Positions 49,133 to 59,856 are shown, numbered from the stretch's first letter. The stretch: DNA of 64,000 nt from Serinicoccus chungangensis (GCF_001483745.1 NZ_LQBL01000028.1:643656-707655), one strand, 5' to 3'. Numbers and translations are program-made. The notes: a model not told the origin generated them from the letters alone.

Positions 49133-50163
49133 ACGACACCCCCACCCCCGCCCTGGACGTGCCCGAGGTGTCGCGTCGCGCCGCGCAGGTGCTCGACCGG
49201 GTCGAGCAGGCGGTGGTCGGCAAGCGCGAGGCGCTGACGCTGGTGCTGACCGCGGTCCTCTCCCGGGGCCACGTGCTGCTCGAGGACTTCCCGGGGCTCG
49301 GCAAGACGCTGGCCGCGCGCTCCTTCGCGCAGACCCTGGGGCTGGACTTCACCCGCGCCCAGTTCACCCCCGACCTGCTGCCCTCCGACCTCACCGGGTC
49401 CTTCGTCTTCGACCAGAGGAGCACCGAGTTCGTCTTCCGGCCCGGCCCGCTGTTCACCGGGCTGCTGCTGGCCGACGAGATCAACCGGACCCCGCCGAAG
49501 ACCCAGTCGGCCCTGCTCGAGGCGATGCAGGAGCACCAGGTGACCGTCGAGGGCCAGACCTTCTCGCTCCCGCAGCCCTTCCACGTGCTGGCGACCGCCA
49601 ACCCGGTGGAGTACGAGGGCACCTACCCGTTGCCCGAGGCCCAGCTGGACCGCTTCCTGGCCCGGGTCTCCTTCGGCTACCCCTCCCCCGAGGAGGAGTG
49701 GGACGTGCTGCGCCGCCGGGTCGCCCGGCAGTCCGAGGACCAGCGGCTCGACCCGGTCACCGACGCGGCCGGGCTGGCGGCGATGCAGGAGGCGGTCGAG
49801 CGGGTGCCGGTCGAGGACGACATCTCCCGCTACTGCGTCGAGCTGGCCTCGGCGACCCGCCGGCACCGCGCCGTCCTCGTCGGCGCCTCCCCGCGCGGCT
49901 CGCTGGCCCTCATGCTCACCTCCCGGGCGTATGCCGTGATCCACGGCCGCGACTACGTCACCCCCGAGGACGTCAAGGCGGTGGCGCACGCCGTGCTCGA
50001 CCACCGCATCTCGATCAAGCCCGAGCTGTGGATGTCGGACACCGGGGGTGCCGCGGTGGTGACCGCCGCCCTGGGACAGGTGCCGGTCCCCGGCTCGCGG
50101 ACGGGGGCCTCCACGGTGGACGAGGACGACCCGACGGTCGAGCGGTCCGCGGCGCGGTCCTGA
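49129..50163 (+). CDS. MoxR-family AAA+ ATPase
   Basis: This is a chaperone-like AAA+ ATPase, usually paired with DUF58/VWA proteins in cofactor insertion or envelope assembly. The 344-residue product has Walker A DFPGLGKT, Walker B LLADEINRTPPKTQSALLEAM and sensor 1 LATANPVEYEGTYPLPEAQLDRF. The GTG start overlaps the preceding stop. It lies directly before the DUF58 gene. Confidence 0.93.
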   Translation: MNDTPTPALDVPEVSRRAAQVLDRVEQAVVGKREALTLVLTAVLSRGHVLLEDFPGLGKTLAARSFAQTLGLDFTRAQFTPDLLPSDLTGSFVFDQRSTEFVFRPGPLFTGLLLADEINRTPPKTQSALLEAMQEHQVTVEGQTFSLPQPFHVLATANPVEYEGTYPLPEAQLDRFLARVSFGYPSPEEEWDVLRRRVARQSEDQRLDPVTDAAGLAAMQEAVERVPVEDDISRYCVELASATRRHRAVLVGASPRGSLALMLTSRAYAVIHGRDYVTPEDVKAVAHAVLDHRISIKPELWMSDTGGAAVVTAALGQVPVPGSRTGASTVDEDDPTVERSAARS

Positions 50164-51527
50164 TGGCAGCCTTCGAGCGGGCCGACGCCTGGCGCCCCAC
50201 CCACGCCCTCCAGCGCTGCCTGGTCGCGGTGCTCGCCGTCGCGCCGGTGGCGCTGGTGTTCCGGCGTCCGGACCTGCTCGTGCTGGTCAGCCCGCTCGCC
50301 CTCGTGCTGGCCTGGAGCCTCGCGACCCGCCCGCAGGAGCGTCCGGACCACCGCTTCGGCCTGTCGCACGGGCAGGTGCGCGAGGGCGACCAGGCGCTCG
50401 CCGTGGCCGACCTGGAGCCGGTGGAGGGGGCCGAGGTCCTCTCGGCCGCCCTGACCCCGGCCCCGTTCGTCACGGCGGTGCTCAGGGAGCGGATGCGCCA
50501 GGCGCGCGACAGCGACGACCTGCTCGTGCAGCGGACCTGCACCGTGGCCGACGCCGACGGGCCGCAGGTGCAGGGCTACCGCCGGCTGCTCGTCGGCGTC
50601 CGGGTGACCCGGTGGGGGGTGCGCCGGATCGGGCCGCTGCAGGTCGCGGCGGCGAGCGCCTGGGGGTCCTGGCGGTGGGGTCCGCTGTCGATGGACGCGC
50701 AGGCGCTGCGGGTGCTCCCCCGGCCGGCGGCCTTCGACACCTCCGCGCCGGCCCCGCACCCGCGCGGGCTCGTCGGGATGCACCGCTCCAGCCGCCCCGG
50801 GGAGGGCAGCGAGTTCGCGACGATCCGCCCCTTCCAGGTCGGTGACCGGCTGCGGCGCATCCACTGGCCCCGCTCGAGCCGGACCGGGGAGCTGCACGTG
50901 ACCTCCAGCTACGCCGACCAGGACACCCACGTCGCCGTGCTCGTCGACGCGCACTACGACCTGGGCCGGTCCGGCGGCCTGGACGGCGACGTCAGCTCGC
51001 TGGACCGGTCGGTGCGGGCCGCGGCCGCGGTCGCCGAGCACTTCCTGCACCAGGGCGACCGGGTGAGCCTGCGGGTGCTCTCGGCGCGCACCCCTCTCGT
51101 CGTCCCGACCGGCACCGGTCGGCGGCACGGGGTGCGGATCCTCGACACGCTCACCGGGGTGCAGGCCTCGGTGGACGAGCAGACCGACCCGCGCCGGGTC
51201 CACCTCGGGATCGGCGCGGGGACCCTCGTGGTGATGATCTCCTCCCTGGTCTCCCCCGACGCGCTCACCCAGGCGGCGACCCTGGCGGCGCGCGGCACCT
51301 CGGTCGTCGTGGTGGACGCCCTCGGCGAGGCCGTCGCGAAGGTGGCGCCGAGCGGCGAGCGGGACGCCCTGGCACGGACCGCCTGGCGCATCCGGATGCT
51401 CGAGCGGGACCGGGAGATCCGGGCGATCCGTGCGCAGGGTGTCGCGGTGGTGCCCTGGCTCGGACCGGGGAGCCTGGACGTCGTGCTGCTGGAGCTGGCG
51501 CGCCGCCGACGCCGGGTGGGTGCCTGA
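50163..51527 (+). CDS. DUF58 domain protein
   Basis: The 454-residue protein has two N-terminal hydrophobic segments (about 18-55) and the DUF58 signature GEGSEFATIRPFQVGDRLRRIHWPRSSRTGELHV, which includes the invariant R-x-I-x-W. A vWA-like C-terminal half follows, starting VAVLVDAHYDLG. It typically works with MoxR ATPases. The ATG overlaps the MoxR stop by one base (TGATG). Confidence 0.92.
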   Translation: MAAFERADAWRPTHALQRCLVAVLAVAPVALVFRRPDLLVLVSPLALVLAWSLATRPQERPDHRFGLSHGQVREGDQALAVADLEPVEGAEVLSAALTPAPFVTAVLRERMRQARDSDDLLVQRTCTVADADGPQVQGYRRLLVGVRVTRWGVRRIGPLQVAAASAWGSWRWGPLSMDAQALRVLPRPAAFDTSAPAPHPRGLVGMHRSSRPGEGSEFATIRPFQVGDRLRRIHWPRSSRTGELHVTSSYADQDTHVAVLVDAHYDLGRSGGLDGDVSSLDRSVRAAAAVAEHFLHQGDRVSLRVLSARTPLVVPTGTGRRHGVRILDTLTGVQASVDEQTDPRRVHLGIGAGTLVVMISSLVSPDALTQAATLAARGTSVVVVDALGEAVAKVAPSGERDALARTAWRIRMLERDREIRAIRAQGVAVVPWLGPGSLDVVLLELARRRRRVGA

Positions 51528-52087
51528 TGGGCGGGCTGCGCGAGCACTGGGTCAACCTGCGGACGGCCTCCCCCAGCCACCTGCGGGTGCGCCTCGTGGC
51601 GCTGGCAGGGTCGGTCGTCTTCGCGCTGTGCCTCGTCGCGGCCGGCGGCGGGGGGCCGACCGTGTGGGTCGGCACGGTCGTGCTGGGTGCGCTCGTGGTG
51701 GCCCAGCCGGCCGGCGTCATGCCGGCCCTCTTCCTCGTCTGGGCGATCGCGGCCTGGTGGGCCGCCGTCCCGGGGCCGTGGCACTGGGCGCTCCTGCCCG
51801 CGGCGTGGAGCCTGCTGCTCGTGCACGCGAGCGCGGCCCTCGCTGCCTCGGTGCCGCCCCAGGCCACCGTCCCCCGCTCCGTCCTGGTCCGGTATGCCGC
51901 CCGCGTCGGCGTCGTCGCCGCGGCGGTCACCCTGGTGTGGGGGCTGGCGGCGCTCGCCGCCGCCGGGGGCAGCGGGACCGCCGGCGTCGGGCCGGTGCCC
52001 AGCATCATCGGCCTGGCCGTGCTCGCGGCGGCCCTCCTCGGCTACGTCCGCCTCCGCCGCCGCCACACCGCACCGGACGCGCCGTAG
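51527..52087 (+). CDS. Membrane protein, last gene of MoxR/DUF58 cluster
   Basis: The 186-residue protein has about six hydrophobic segments and a basic end RLRRRHTAPDAP. No family is recognised. TGATG coupling follows DUF58. Its last codons (HTAPDAP) are encoded by the first unit of the 22-bp repeat array, so the array has extended into or arisen from the gene's 3' end. Confidence 0.7.
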   Translation: MGGLREHWVNLRTASPSHLRVRLVALAGSVVFALCLVAAGGGGPTVWVGTVVLGALVVAQPAGVMPALFLVWAIAAWWAAVPGPWHWALLPAAWSLLLVHASAALAASVPPQATVPRSVLVRYAARVGVVAAAVTLVWGLAALAAAGGSGTAGVGPVPSIIGLAVLAAALLGYVRLRRRHTAPDAP

Positions 52088-52206
52088 GACGACACCGGAC
52101 GCGCGCTCCGGCCGCACCGGACGCGCCGTCAGCCCGCACCGGACGCGCACTCGGGCCGCACCGGACGCGCACTCGGGCCGCACCGGACGCGCACTCGGGC
52201 CGCACG
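52071..52206. repeat. 22-bp tandem array A (six units) before DUF202 pair
   Basis: CACCGGACGCG begins units at 52071, 52093, 52115, 52137, 52159 and 52181, a strict 22-bp period. The last three are identical (CACCGGACGCGCACTCGG and four more bases). A decayed seventh unit starts at 52203. The first unit lies inside the preceding gene. The array is in inverted orientation relative to array B at 53062. Confidence 0.92.
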
Positions 52207-52289
52207 GGCCGGCGCACGGCATACCTCGCGCCCCTCACCCCGCCTATGCTGGCGGCCATGCACGCGCTCGACGACCTGACCATCGGGCG

Positions 52290-52661
52290 ATGAGCGAGCG
52301 CCGGGCGCGGCGGCGCTTCCCGCAGTCGGTCTACGCCCTGGGCAGCGACCCGGACCCTCGCTTCAGCCTGGCCAACGAGCGCACCTTCCTCGCGTGGATC
52401 CGCACCGCGCTCGCCTTTCTCGCCGCGGGGGTCGCGCTGGAGGCGCTCGCGGTGCCGATCGCCCCGGGCTACCGGCTGGCGGCGTCCGCCGTCTTCGTCG
52501 TGCTCGGGATGCTGGCGGCGGTGCAGGCGTGGGTCGGCTGGTTCCGGGTGGAGCGGGCCATGCGCGAGGGGCGGACCCTCCCGCCGCTCACGGTGGGTGC
52601 GGTCATCGCCGTCGGCGTGCTGCTGGCCACCCTGCTCGTCGCGGTGGGCCTGCTCGCATGA
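52290..52661 (+). CDS. DUF202 membrane protein (YidH-like) 1
   Basis: The 123-residue protein has three transmembrane helices and the DUF202 signature RFSLANERTFLAWIRTALAFLAAGVAL (positions about 24-50). The function of this family is unknown. It is coupled to a second DUF202 gene by ATGA overlap. A short ORF ending at the ATG (52246-52293) is probably not a gene, because TATGCT at 52245-52250 looks like a -10 element. Confidence 0.88.
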   Translation: MSERRARRRFPQSVYALGSDPDPRFSLANERTFLAWIRTALAFLAAGVALEALAVPIAPGYRLAASAVFVVLGMLAAVQAWVGWFRVERAMREGRTLPPLTVGAVIAVGVLLATLLVAVGLLA

Positions 52662-53014
52662 CCGCGGGACCGGACCGGCCCTACGACCCCGGGTTGCAGC
52701 CGGAGCGCACCCTGCTGGCCTGGCGTCGCACCGCGCTCGCGCTCGCCGTCGTCTCGGCCGCGATCGCGAGGTATGCCGGTGACCGGCTCGGTCTCGTCAC
52801 GGCCGCCCTCGTGGGGGCGGCGGGTGTCGTCGGCGCGGCCTGGGCCTACCACCGGGCGACGCAGCGCTACCGCCGCGTCCACCTGTGGCTGCACCGGGAG
52901 GACACGCTCGCCGGCGACGGGTTGGCGTTCGCCGTGGCCAGCGCCTCCCTGGGCCTCGTGGCCGTGGTAGCTGCGGTCTACGTGCTGCAGGTGGGGTTGG
53001 AGAGGCTCGCCTGA
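52658..53014 (+). CDS. DUF202 membrane protein 2
   Basis: The 118-residue protein has three membrane helices and a shorter DUF202 signature, LQPERTLLAWRRTALALAVVSAA (about 13-35). A tandem DUF202 pair is a common actinobacterial arrangement. The gene ends 48 bases before array B. Confidence 0.87.
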   Translation: MTAGPDRPYDPGLQPERTLLAWRRTALALAVVSAAIARYAGDRLGLVTAALVGAAGVVGAAWAYHRATQRYRRVHLWLHREDTLAGDGLAFAVASASLGLVAVVAAVYVLQVGLERLA

Positions 53015-53061
53015 GCCGTCACGGCACGAGGGATGCGTTCGACCTGCCCCAGCACGCGCTC

Positions 53062-53159
53062 GGTGTGGTGTGACCACGCGTCTGGTGCGGTCCGACCACG
53101 CGTCCGGTGTGGTCTGGACGCACGTCCGGTGTGGTCTGGACGCACGTCCGGTGCGCAGG

Positions 53160-53160
<1 letters not shown>
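53062..53160. repeat. 22-bp tandem array B (five units) between DUF202 pair and clpX
   Basis: GGTG recurs at 53062, 53084, 53106, 53128 and 53150, again every 22 bases, in units like CGCACGTCCGGTGTGGTCTG. The consensus agrees with the reverse complement of array A (GCRCGTCCGGTGYGGYCYG). The array runs up to the clpX stop codon. Confidence 0.92.
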
Positions 53161-54437
<1,277 letters not shown>

Positions 54438-54616
54438 GTGGTCGGTCCTTCCTGAGCTCGGGCCTACGGTCCGTCGGACGAGCCGGGCTCGTCCTGTCCG
54501 CCCGACGCTACCTTGCCGGGAGGGGTTTGGGCAGGGTTTTCCGGGCCCCGCCCGCGTGTTGGTGCCGACTGTCCGCTGTCAGCGCAACGACTCGCGCCGG
54601 CGCGGCGCCGGGCCCG

Positions 54617-54662
54617 GGTATGCCGACGGCCGGGTCCGCGCGGACCCGGCCGTCGGCATACC
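54617..54662 (-). terminator. 22-bp-arm hairpin after clpP2
   Basis: A perfect stem from GGTATGCCGACGGCCGGGTC to its complement closes on a CG loop, 9 bases after the clpP2 stop. Each arm ends in the GGTATGCC octamer seen genome-wide. It is a likely terminator for the clpP operon. Confidence 0.75.
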
Positions 54663-54670
54663 GGGACGCC

Positions 54671-55384
54671 TCAGTCGTCCAGCGACGCCTTGCGCGAGGC
54701 GAGGACCTCGTCGACGAGGCCGTACTCCTTGGCCTCGGCGGCGGTGAGGATCTTGTCGCGCTCGATGTCCTTCTGCACCTGCTCGGCGCTGCGGCCGGAG
54801 TGCTTGGCCCAGGTCTCCTCGAGCCAGGTGCGCATCCGCAGCACCTCGTTGGCCTGGATCTCGATGTCCGACGCCTGGCCGTAGTCGCCACCGGCGAGGG
54901 CCGGCTGGTGGATGAGCACCCGGGCGTTGGGCAGCGCGAACCGCTTGCCCGGCGCCCCGGCCGCGAGCAGCACCGCGGCCGCCGAGGCGGCCTGGCCGAT
55001 GACGAAGGTCTGCACGTCCGGCTTGATGTACTGCATCGTGTCGTAGATCGCGGTCAGCGCGGTGAACGAGCCACCGGGGCTGTTGATGTACATGAGGATG
55101 TCGCGGTCCGGGTCCTGGCTCTCCAGCACGATGAGCTGGGCGATGATGTCGTCGGCCGAGGCGTCGTCGACCTGGACGCCGAGGAAGATGATCCGGTCCT
55201 CGAAGAGCTTGGTGTAGGGGTCCTGGCGCTTGGTGCCGTAGGAGGTGCGCTCCTCGAACTGCGGCAGGATGTAGCGGCTGCTCGGCGCGAGCTGCGCCGG
55301 CACACCACCACCAGGCTGCTGCTGCGCGGGGGCGCCCATCCAGGCACCACCGGCATAGGGGCTCTGCTGCTGGGGGTAGGTCAT
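54671..55384 (-). CDS. clpP2: ATP-dependent Clp protease proteolytic subunit (ClpP2)
   Basis: This is the second ClpP of the actinobacterial heteromeric protease. The 237-residue product has an extended Gln/Pro/Gly-rich N-terminus (1-32), catalytic Ser134 (GQAASAAAV) and His159 ([10 protein letters not shown]). An acidic third residue lies near 210. It begins 37 bases after clpP1 on the same strand. Confidence 0.95.
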   Translation of the reverse strand: MTYPQQQSPYAGGAWMGAPAQQQPGGGVPAQLAPSSRYILPQFEERTSYGTKRQDPYTKLFEDRIIFLGVQVDDASADDIIAQLIVLESQDPDRDILMYINSPGGSFTALTAIYDTMQYIKPDVQTFVIGQAASAAAVLLAAGAPGKRFALPNARVLIHQPALAGGDYGQASDIEIQANEVLRMRTWLEETWAKHSGRSAEQVQKDIERDKILTAAEAKEYGLVDEVLASRKASLDD

Positions 55385-55421
55385 GGGGAGATCAGCTCTC
55401 TTCTCGCGTGCGGGTGGCCGG

Positions 55422-56024
55422 TCAGGAGGTGGGGCCGGCGTCGCCGGCGCGCTCGTAGACGTGGTCGACGAAGCCGTACTCCTTGGCCTCGGTCGCGGTG
55501 AACCAGCGGTCGCGGTCGGAGTCGCGGGTGATCTGCTCCACGCTCTGACCCGTGTGCTCGGCGATGAGCTCGGCCATCTGCTGCTTGATGTGCAGCATCT
55601 GCTCGGCCTGGATCTTGATGTCGGAGGCGGTGCCGCCGATGCCGCCCGAGGGCTGGTGCATCATCACCCGGGCATGCGGCGTGGCGTAGCGCTTGCCGGG
55701 GGCGCCCGCGGAGAGCAGGAACTGCCCCATCGAGGCGGCCAGCCCCATCGCGACGGTCGCGACGTCGTTGGGGATCCACTGCATGGTGTCGAAGATCGCC
55801 ATGCCGGCGGTCACCGAACCGCCCGGTGAGTTGATGTAGAGCCAGATGTCCTTCTCCGGGTCCTCCGCCGCCAGGAGGAGCAGCTGCGCGCAGATCGCGT
55901 TGGCGTTGTCGTCGCGCACGTCCGAGCCCAGGAAGATGATGCGCTCCTTGAGCAGGCGGTTGTAGATCTGGTCGTCCAGACCGGCCTGTGCCGGGCGCTC
56001 GGCCATGGTGGTGTCCTCAGTCAT
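55422..56024 (-). CDS. clpP1: ATP-dependent Clp protease proteolytic subunit (ClpP1)
   Basis: This is the first ClpP subunit. The 200-residue product has catalytic Ser98 (GLAASMGQF) and His123 (VMMHQPSGG) and ends with a RAGDAGPTS tail. The ATG at 56022-56024 is preceded by GAGGGAAA. An upstream region has a ClgR-like box, consistent with the known activation of clpP operons by ClgR. Confidence 0.96.
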   Translation of the reverse strand: MTEDTTMAERPAQAGLDDQIYNRLLKERIIFLGSDVRDDNANAICAQLLLLAAEDPEKDIWLYINSPGGSVTAGMAIFDTMQWIPNDVATVAMGLAASMGQFLLSAGAPGKRYATPHARVMMHQPSGGIGGTASDIKIQAEQMLHIKQQMAELIAEHTGQSVEQITRDSDRDRWFTATEAKEYGFVDHVYERAGDAGPTS

Positions 56025-56127
56025 GTGCTGCTTTCCCTCGCTTCGTCCGGGGTATGCCGTGCGGCACCTGTGCTTGTCAGTGACCCTAACGCCCGGCCCG
56101 GTCGCGACACTCCCGCACCGGGGTGAT

Positions 56128-56144
56128 GTTCGCCGTGAGCGCAC
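56128..56144. promoter_or_regulatory. ClgR-like operator upstream of clpP1
   Basis: GTTCGC-CGTGA-GCGCAC matches one full half and most of the other half of the palindromic ClgR site (GTTCGC-N5-GCG). It lies about 105 bases before the clpP1 start. Assignment is by resemblance. Confidence 0.5.
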
Positions 56145-56221
56145 AGCCGCCCGGCCACGGACGGCGCGGCCGCCGGTGCCCGTGCGCGGGAGGTCCTCCC
56201 CCGCCGTTCTAGGCTTGACCG

Positions 56222-57151
56222 GTGACCGCCTCCCCCCACACCGACCGCACCTGGCTGGTGGCCCTGGCCGCCTCGCTCTGGGGGCTCTCCGCCCTCTGGC
56301 GGGGCCCGCTCGCCCAGGAGCTGCCCTCCCTGGCCATCGTCTTCTGGGAGCACGTGCTGCTCACCCTGGCCCTGCTGCCCTGGCTGGTGCCGGCGCTGCG
56401 CCGGTGGCGGGCCGCGACGGTGCGCACGCAGGTGAGCGTCCTCGTCATCGGTGCCGGCAGCTCGGCGCTCGCCACCACGCTGTTCACCGCCGCCTTCCGG
56501 CTGGGCGACCCCATCACCCCGCAGGTCCTGCAGAAGCTGCAGCCGTTCATCGCCCTGGCCCTGGCGGCGGTGCTGCTGGGTGAGCGCCTGCGCCGCTCCT
56601 ACCTGCTGTTCCTCGTGCCCGCGGTGGTCGGGGCGTGGCTGATGACCTTCGCCGACCCCCTGGCGGTGAGCGTGAGCTCGGCCCAGGCGGCCCTGCTGGC
56701 CCTGGGGGCCGCCGCCCTGTGGGCGGCCGGGACCGTACTGGGCCGGGCGGCCAGTGCAGAGCTGCGCTTCGTCGACCTGACCGCCCTGCGCTTCGCCTTC
56801 GGCCTGGTCACCCTCGCGGTCATCGCCGGGTTCACCGGGACCCCGCTCGCGGTGCCGCTGTCCGCGGCCCCCTCGATCCTCGCCCTCGCCCTCCTGCCCG
56901 GGCTGGCGGCGATGACGCTCTACTACCGGGCGCTACGGCATACCCCCGCCGCACGGGCGACCCTCGCCGAGCTCACCTTCCCGCTCACCGCGGCCCTCAT
57001 CGGCGTCGTGGCCTTCAGCAGCCGCCCCGAGCCCACGCAGTGGCTGGGCATGGCGGTCGTCGTCAGCACGGTCGTGGCCCTGTCCCTGCACGAGCACCGG
57101 GCGCAGCGGCCCTCGGTCCGCGCACCCGCGCCCGCCGACGCCCTGCGCTGA
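56222..57151 (+). CDS. EamA/RhaT-type drug/metabolite transporter
   Basis: The 309-residue membrane protein has ten hydrophobic segments in two EamA repeats. The first starts [20 protein letters not shown], and the end of each half carries the conserved Pro/Glu motifs ([25 protein letters not shown] and [19 protein letters not shown]). The substrate is not predictable. GTG start, divergent from clpP1. Confidence 0.87.
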   Translation: MTASPHTDRTWLVALAASLWGLSALWRGPLAQELPSLAIVFWEHVLLTLALLPWLVPALRRWRAATVRTQVSVLVIGAGSSALATTLFTAAFRLGDPITPQVLQKLQPFIALALAAVLLGERLRRSYLLFLVPAVVGAWLMTFADPLAVSVSSAQAALLALGAAALWAAGTVLGRAASAELRFVDLTALRFAFGLVTLAVIAGFTGTPLAVPLSAAPSILALALLPGLAAMTLYYRALRHTPAARATLAELTFPLTAALIGVVAFSSRPEPTQWLGMAVVVSTVVALSLHEHRAQRPSVRAPAPADALR

Positions 57152-57200
57152 CCGCTCCCGGCCCACCCCGGCGTGGCCGGTCCTCCCGGCCCGCAAAGGT

Positions 57201-57264
57201 ACGCGATTGCACCGGGTATGTCGCGAAATCCTCCTGCTGGGCGACACATCCGCTGCAGTCGCGC
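57201..57264. repeat. Degenerate 64-bp hairpin, 3' flank of DUF559 gene 3
   Basis: CGCGATTGCACCGGGTATGT at the left faces GACACATCCGCTGCAGTCGC at the right, with several mismatches. Length, loop (containing CCTGCTGGG) and sequence match the perfect copy at 58299-58362, so this looks like a decayed partner. Confidence 0.85.
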
Positions 57265-57302
57265 ACGACCGGACCCGATCGTGCTCGAGCGCGCACGGGC
57301 GC

Positions 57303-58229
57303 TCAGCCTCGTCCCGGGAAGTGGCGGCGCCACTCGTCGCTGGGCGGACCGAGCGGGATGCCCCGCTGCGCGAAGATCCGCCGCAGACGCTCCACCGTCC
57401 GGCCCGGCGTGCGATAGATGTCGGCGCCGACGAGCACGACGATGCGCCACGCAGCGTCCTCGAAGTCCTCCCAGCGACCGAGGTCCGCCTCCCACTGGTC
57501 CTCCCGCTCGACGTGGTGCCGCCCGTCGTACTCCACCGCGGTCCGTGTCGCCCGGTCCCCCGCGTCGAGCCGCCGCACCAGGTCCCCCCGGTCGTCGTGG
57601 AAGCGGAGGTCGGTCTCCAGCTCAGGGAGCCCCGAGAGCACGCGCAGCATCCGCGCCCGGGTCTCCATGGGTGAGTCCACGCCGGCCCGGACGAGGCCTG
57701 CCGCGCGCCGGGCGAGGCGCGAGCCACGGCCGGTCGACTCCTGCGCGCCCTGCCTCAGCCGCTCGGGCGTGATCCGGTGCCGCGCGACGAGGCTGTCGCC
57801 CAGCACCACCAGGTCGACGAGGTCGAGCACCCGCGCGCAGTCGAGGAAGGTGTCCAGCGGCGTGGTGACCCGCTGGCCCCGGAAGACCACCGGCTCTCGC
57901 GACGAGGCGTGCACGACGAGATCCTCCCGGGCCGACCGGGGCCGACCCGTCGGCACGCTGACGTGGGGGCGCACCGCGTGCGGGACGACGCCACCCCACA
58001 GCTCTGCGGCGGTGTGGTGGGACACGAAGGCGTCGGCCGGCGCGACCAGCAGCACGGCCCGGGCGCGCACGTAGCCGTCCACCCGCACCCGGCGGTCGAC
58101 GTACACGCTGCGCAGCAGGCACACGTGGTCCCGGTGCAGCTGCGCCCGGGTCATCCCCGCCTCGCGCGCACGGCGGTACGTGAACGGCATCGCCGTGAAC
58201 CCCTCGGCGCTCCCCTCACGCTGGCTCAT
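57303..58229 (-). CDS. DUF559 endonuclease-like protein with N-terminal wHTH (paralogue 3)
   Basis: The 308-residue protein aligns along its length with the gene at 42188: SHHTAAELWGG, the RVTTPLDTFLDCAR segment, SPMETRARML and TAVEYDGRHHVE. Candidate nuclease residues are Asp222 and Glu233. The N-terminus contains YRRAREAGMTRAQL like the wHTH of the relatives. The ATG at 58229 is preferred because it keeps the TGTGGACAA motif about 40 bases upstream, as in both paralogues; an ATG at 58190 is the alternative. It is flanked by 64-bp hairpins. Confidence 0.82.
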   Translation of the reverse strand: MSQREGSAEGFTAMPFTYRRAREAGMTRAQLHRDHVCLLRSVYVDRRVRVDGYVRARAVLLVAPADAFVSHHTAAELWGGVVPHAVRPHVSVPTGRPRSAREDLVVHASSREPVVFRGQRVTTPLDTFLDCARVLDLVDLVVLGDSLVARHRITPERLRQGAQESTGRGSRLARRAAGLVRAGVDSPMETRARMLRVLSGLPELETDLRFHDDRGDLVRRLDAGDRATRTAVEYDGRHHVEREDQWEADLGRWEDFEDAAWRIVVLVGADIYRTPGRTVERLRRIFAQRGIPLGPPSDEWRRHFPGRG

Positions 58230-58268
58230 CGAGCCAGCGTGCCTGCTCCCCTCCCGTGCTCGCAGACG

Positions 58269-58277
58269 TTGTCCACA
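58269..58277 (-). promoter_or_regulatory. TGTGGACAA leader motif (DnaA-box-like) before DUF559 gene 3
   Basis: The motif ends 39 bases before the ATG at 58229 on the gene strand. The bases after it (CTGCGAGCACGGG...GCAGGC) also resemble the leaders of the other two paralogues. Confidence 0.55.
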
Positions 58278-58298
58278 GCCCACCCTGACCACGCAGAA

Positions 58299-58362
58299 GC
58301 GCGACTGCACCGGGTATGCCGTGAAGTCGCCCTGCTGGGCGGCATACCCGGTGCAGTCGCGC
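58299..58362. repeat. Perfect 64-bp hairpin, 5' flank of DUF559 gene 3
   Basis: Arms of 23 bp (58299-58321 and 58340-58362) pair perfectly around an 18-base loop. The arm contains GACTGCACCGGGTATGCCG. The same structure, decayed, flanks the other end of the gene at 57201-57264. It lies next to the tig stop. Confidence 0.95.
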
Positions 58363-58377
58363 ACCGTCCGTGGTGGG

Positions 58378-59763
58378 TCAGGCCCTGGCCGACTCCTCGG
58401 CGGTGTCGGCCTCGGTGTCCTCGACCTCGACGACCTCGTCGCCGGCCTCCACGACCTGGTCGCCCGGGGCGACCTCCTCGTCCGCGTCCTCGTCGTCGTC
58501 GCCCTCGATGGCGTCCAGGTCGACGACGTTGCCGTCGGTGTCGGTCACCGTCGCCTGCTCGAGCACGTTGGCCAGCGCCTTGCGGCGGCCGACCTCGGCG
58601 ACCATGGCGGGCACCTGGTTCTGCTGGTCGATCTGCTGCGCGAACTGCTGGGCGTTCATGCCGTACTGCTGCGCGGTCATCATGATGTACTCGATGAGCT
58701 CACCCTGGTCGACCTCGACCTCGTCACGCTTGACGAGCGCGTCCAGCAGGAACTGCGTCTGCATGGCCTTCTTCGTCGACTCGGTCACCTCGGCGCGGTG
58801 CTCGTCGTCCTCCAGGCGGTCCTCACCCTCGAGGTGACGGTGCACCTCGGCCTCGACGAGGCTGTCCGGCACGGGGATCTCGACCATCTCGAGCATGGCC
58901 TCGAGGACCTTGTCGCGGGCCGCGACGCCCTGCTCGAAGCGCGCGCCCTGCTCGGCCTGCTGCGCGAGGTCGGCGCGCAGCTCGTCCATGGTGTCGAACT
59001 GGCTCGCGAGCTGGGCGAACTCGTCGTCCAGCGCGGGCAGCTCGCGCTCCTTGGCGGCCTGGACGGTCACGGTGACGTCGGCCTTCTCGCCCTTGCGGTC
59101 GCCGCCGGCCAGCGGGGACTGGAACTCCACCGTCTCCCCGGCCTTGGTGCCGCGCAGCGCGGTGTCGAGCCCGTCGAGCATGGTGCCCGAGCCGATCTCG
59201 TAGGACACGCCCGTCACCGAGTCGATCTCCTCGTCACCGATCGTGGCGGTGAGGTCGATGGTCAGGTGGTCGCCGGTCTTCGCCTTGCGCTTGATCGGCT
59301 TGAGGGTGCCGAACCGCTCCCGCAGGTTGTCGATGCGGGTCTGGACGTCCTCCTCGGAGGCCTGGACCGGGTCGACCTGGACCTCGATGCCGGAGAAGTC
59401 CGGCAGCTCGAACTGCGGGACGATGTCGACCTCGGCCTCGAACGCGAGGTCCTGCCCCTCCTCCATGGGCAGCGAGGTGAGGTTGACCTCCGGCTGGCTC
59501 AGCGGGGTGAGGTCGTTCTCGGTCATCGCCTGCGTGTAGTACTCCGGGAGCGCCTCGTTGACGGCCTCCTGCACCACGGCGCCGCGCCCGAAGCGCTGGT
59601 CGATGATCCGGTTCGGGACCTTGCCCTTGCGGAAGCCGGGGATCTGCACGTTGGCGCCGATGCTCTTGTAGGCGGCGTCCAACCGCGGCTTGAGGTCGGC
59701 GGCGGGGACCTCGACGGTCAGCTTGACCCGGGTCGGGGTCAGGGTCTCGACAGCGCTCTTCAC
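58378..59763 (-). CDS. tig: Trigger factor
   Basis: Trigger factor is the ribosome-bound chaperone and peptidyl-prolyl isomerase. The 461-residue product has the ribosome-binding GFRKGKVPNRIIDQRFG signature (about 43-60), an FKBP-type domain (about 155-245), a helical C-terminal domain and an acidic 65-residue tail rich in Asp/Glu. The GTG at 59761-59763 (MKSAVETLTPTRVKL) follows GGAG and matches the usual N-terminus; a longer ATG start at 59784 is possible. Confidence 0.95.
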   Translation of the reverse strand: MKSAVETLTPTRVKLTVEVPAADLKPRLDAAYKSIGANVQIPGFRKGKVPNRIIDQRFGRGAVVQEAVNEALPEYYTQAMTENDLTPLSQPEVNLTSLPMEEGQDLAFEAEVDIVPQFELPDFSGIEVQVDPVQASEEDVQTRIDNLRERFGTLKPIKRKAKTGDHLTIDLTATIGDEEIDSVTGVSYEIGSGTMLDGLDTALRGTKAGETVEFQSPLAGGDRKGEKADVTVTVQAAKERELPALDDEFAQLASQFDTMDELRADLAQQAEQGARFEQGVAARDKVLEAMLEMVEIPVPDSLVEAEVHRHLEGEDRLEDDEHRAEVTESTKKAMQTQFLLDALVKRDEVEVDQGELIEYIMMTAQQYGMNAQQFAQQIDQQNQVPAMVAEVGRRKALANVLEQATVTDTDGNVVDLDAIEGDDDEDADEEVAPGDQVVEAGDEVVEVEDTEADTAEESARA

Positions 59764-59856
59764 TGCTGGTTGCTCCGTTGTCATGTCGGGGGTATGTCGT
59801 GCCCCGCCGGGCACAGCTCGGCCGCGGGCGGGCACGCGGATCATCACCATGCTAGG

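Noticed and set aside
52246-52293. Leader peptide MLAAMHALDDLTIGR before the DUF202 pair
   Set aside because: The first ATG lies in a TATGCT that looks like a -10 element, no ribosome site precedes it, and the reading could be chance.
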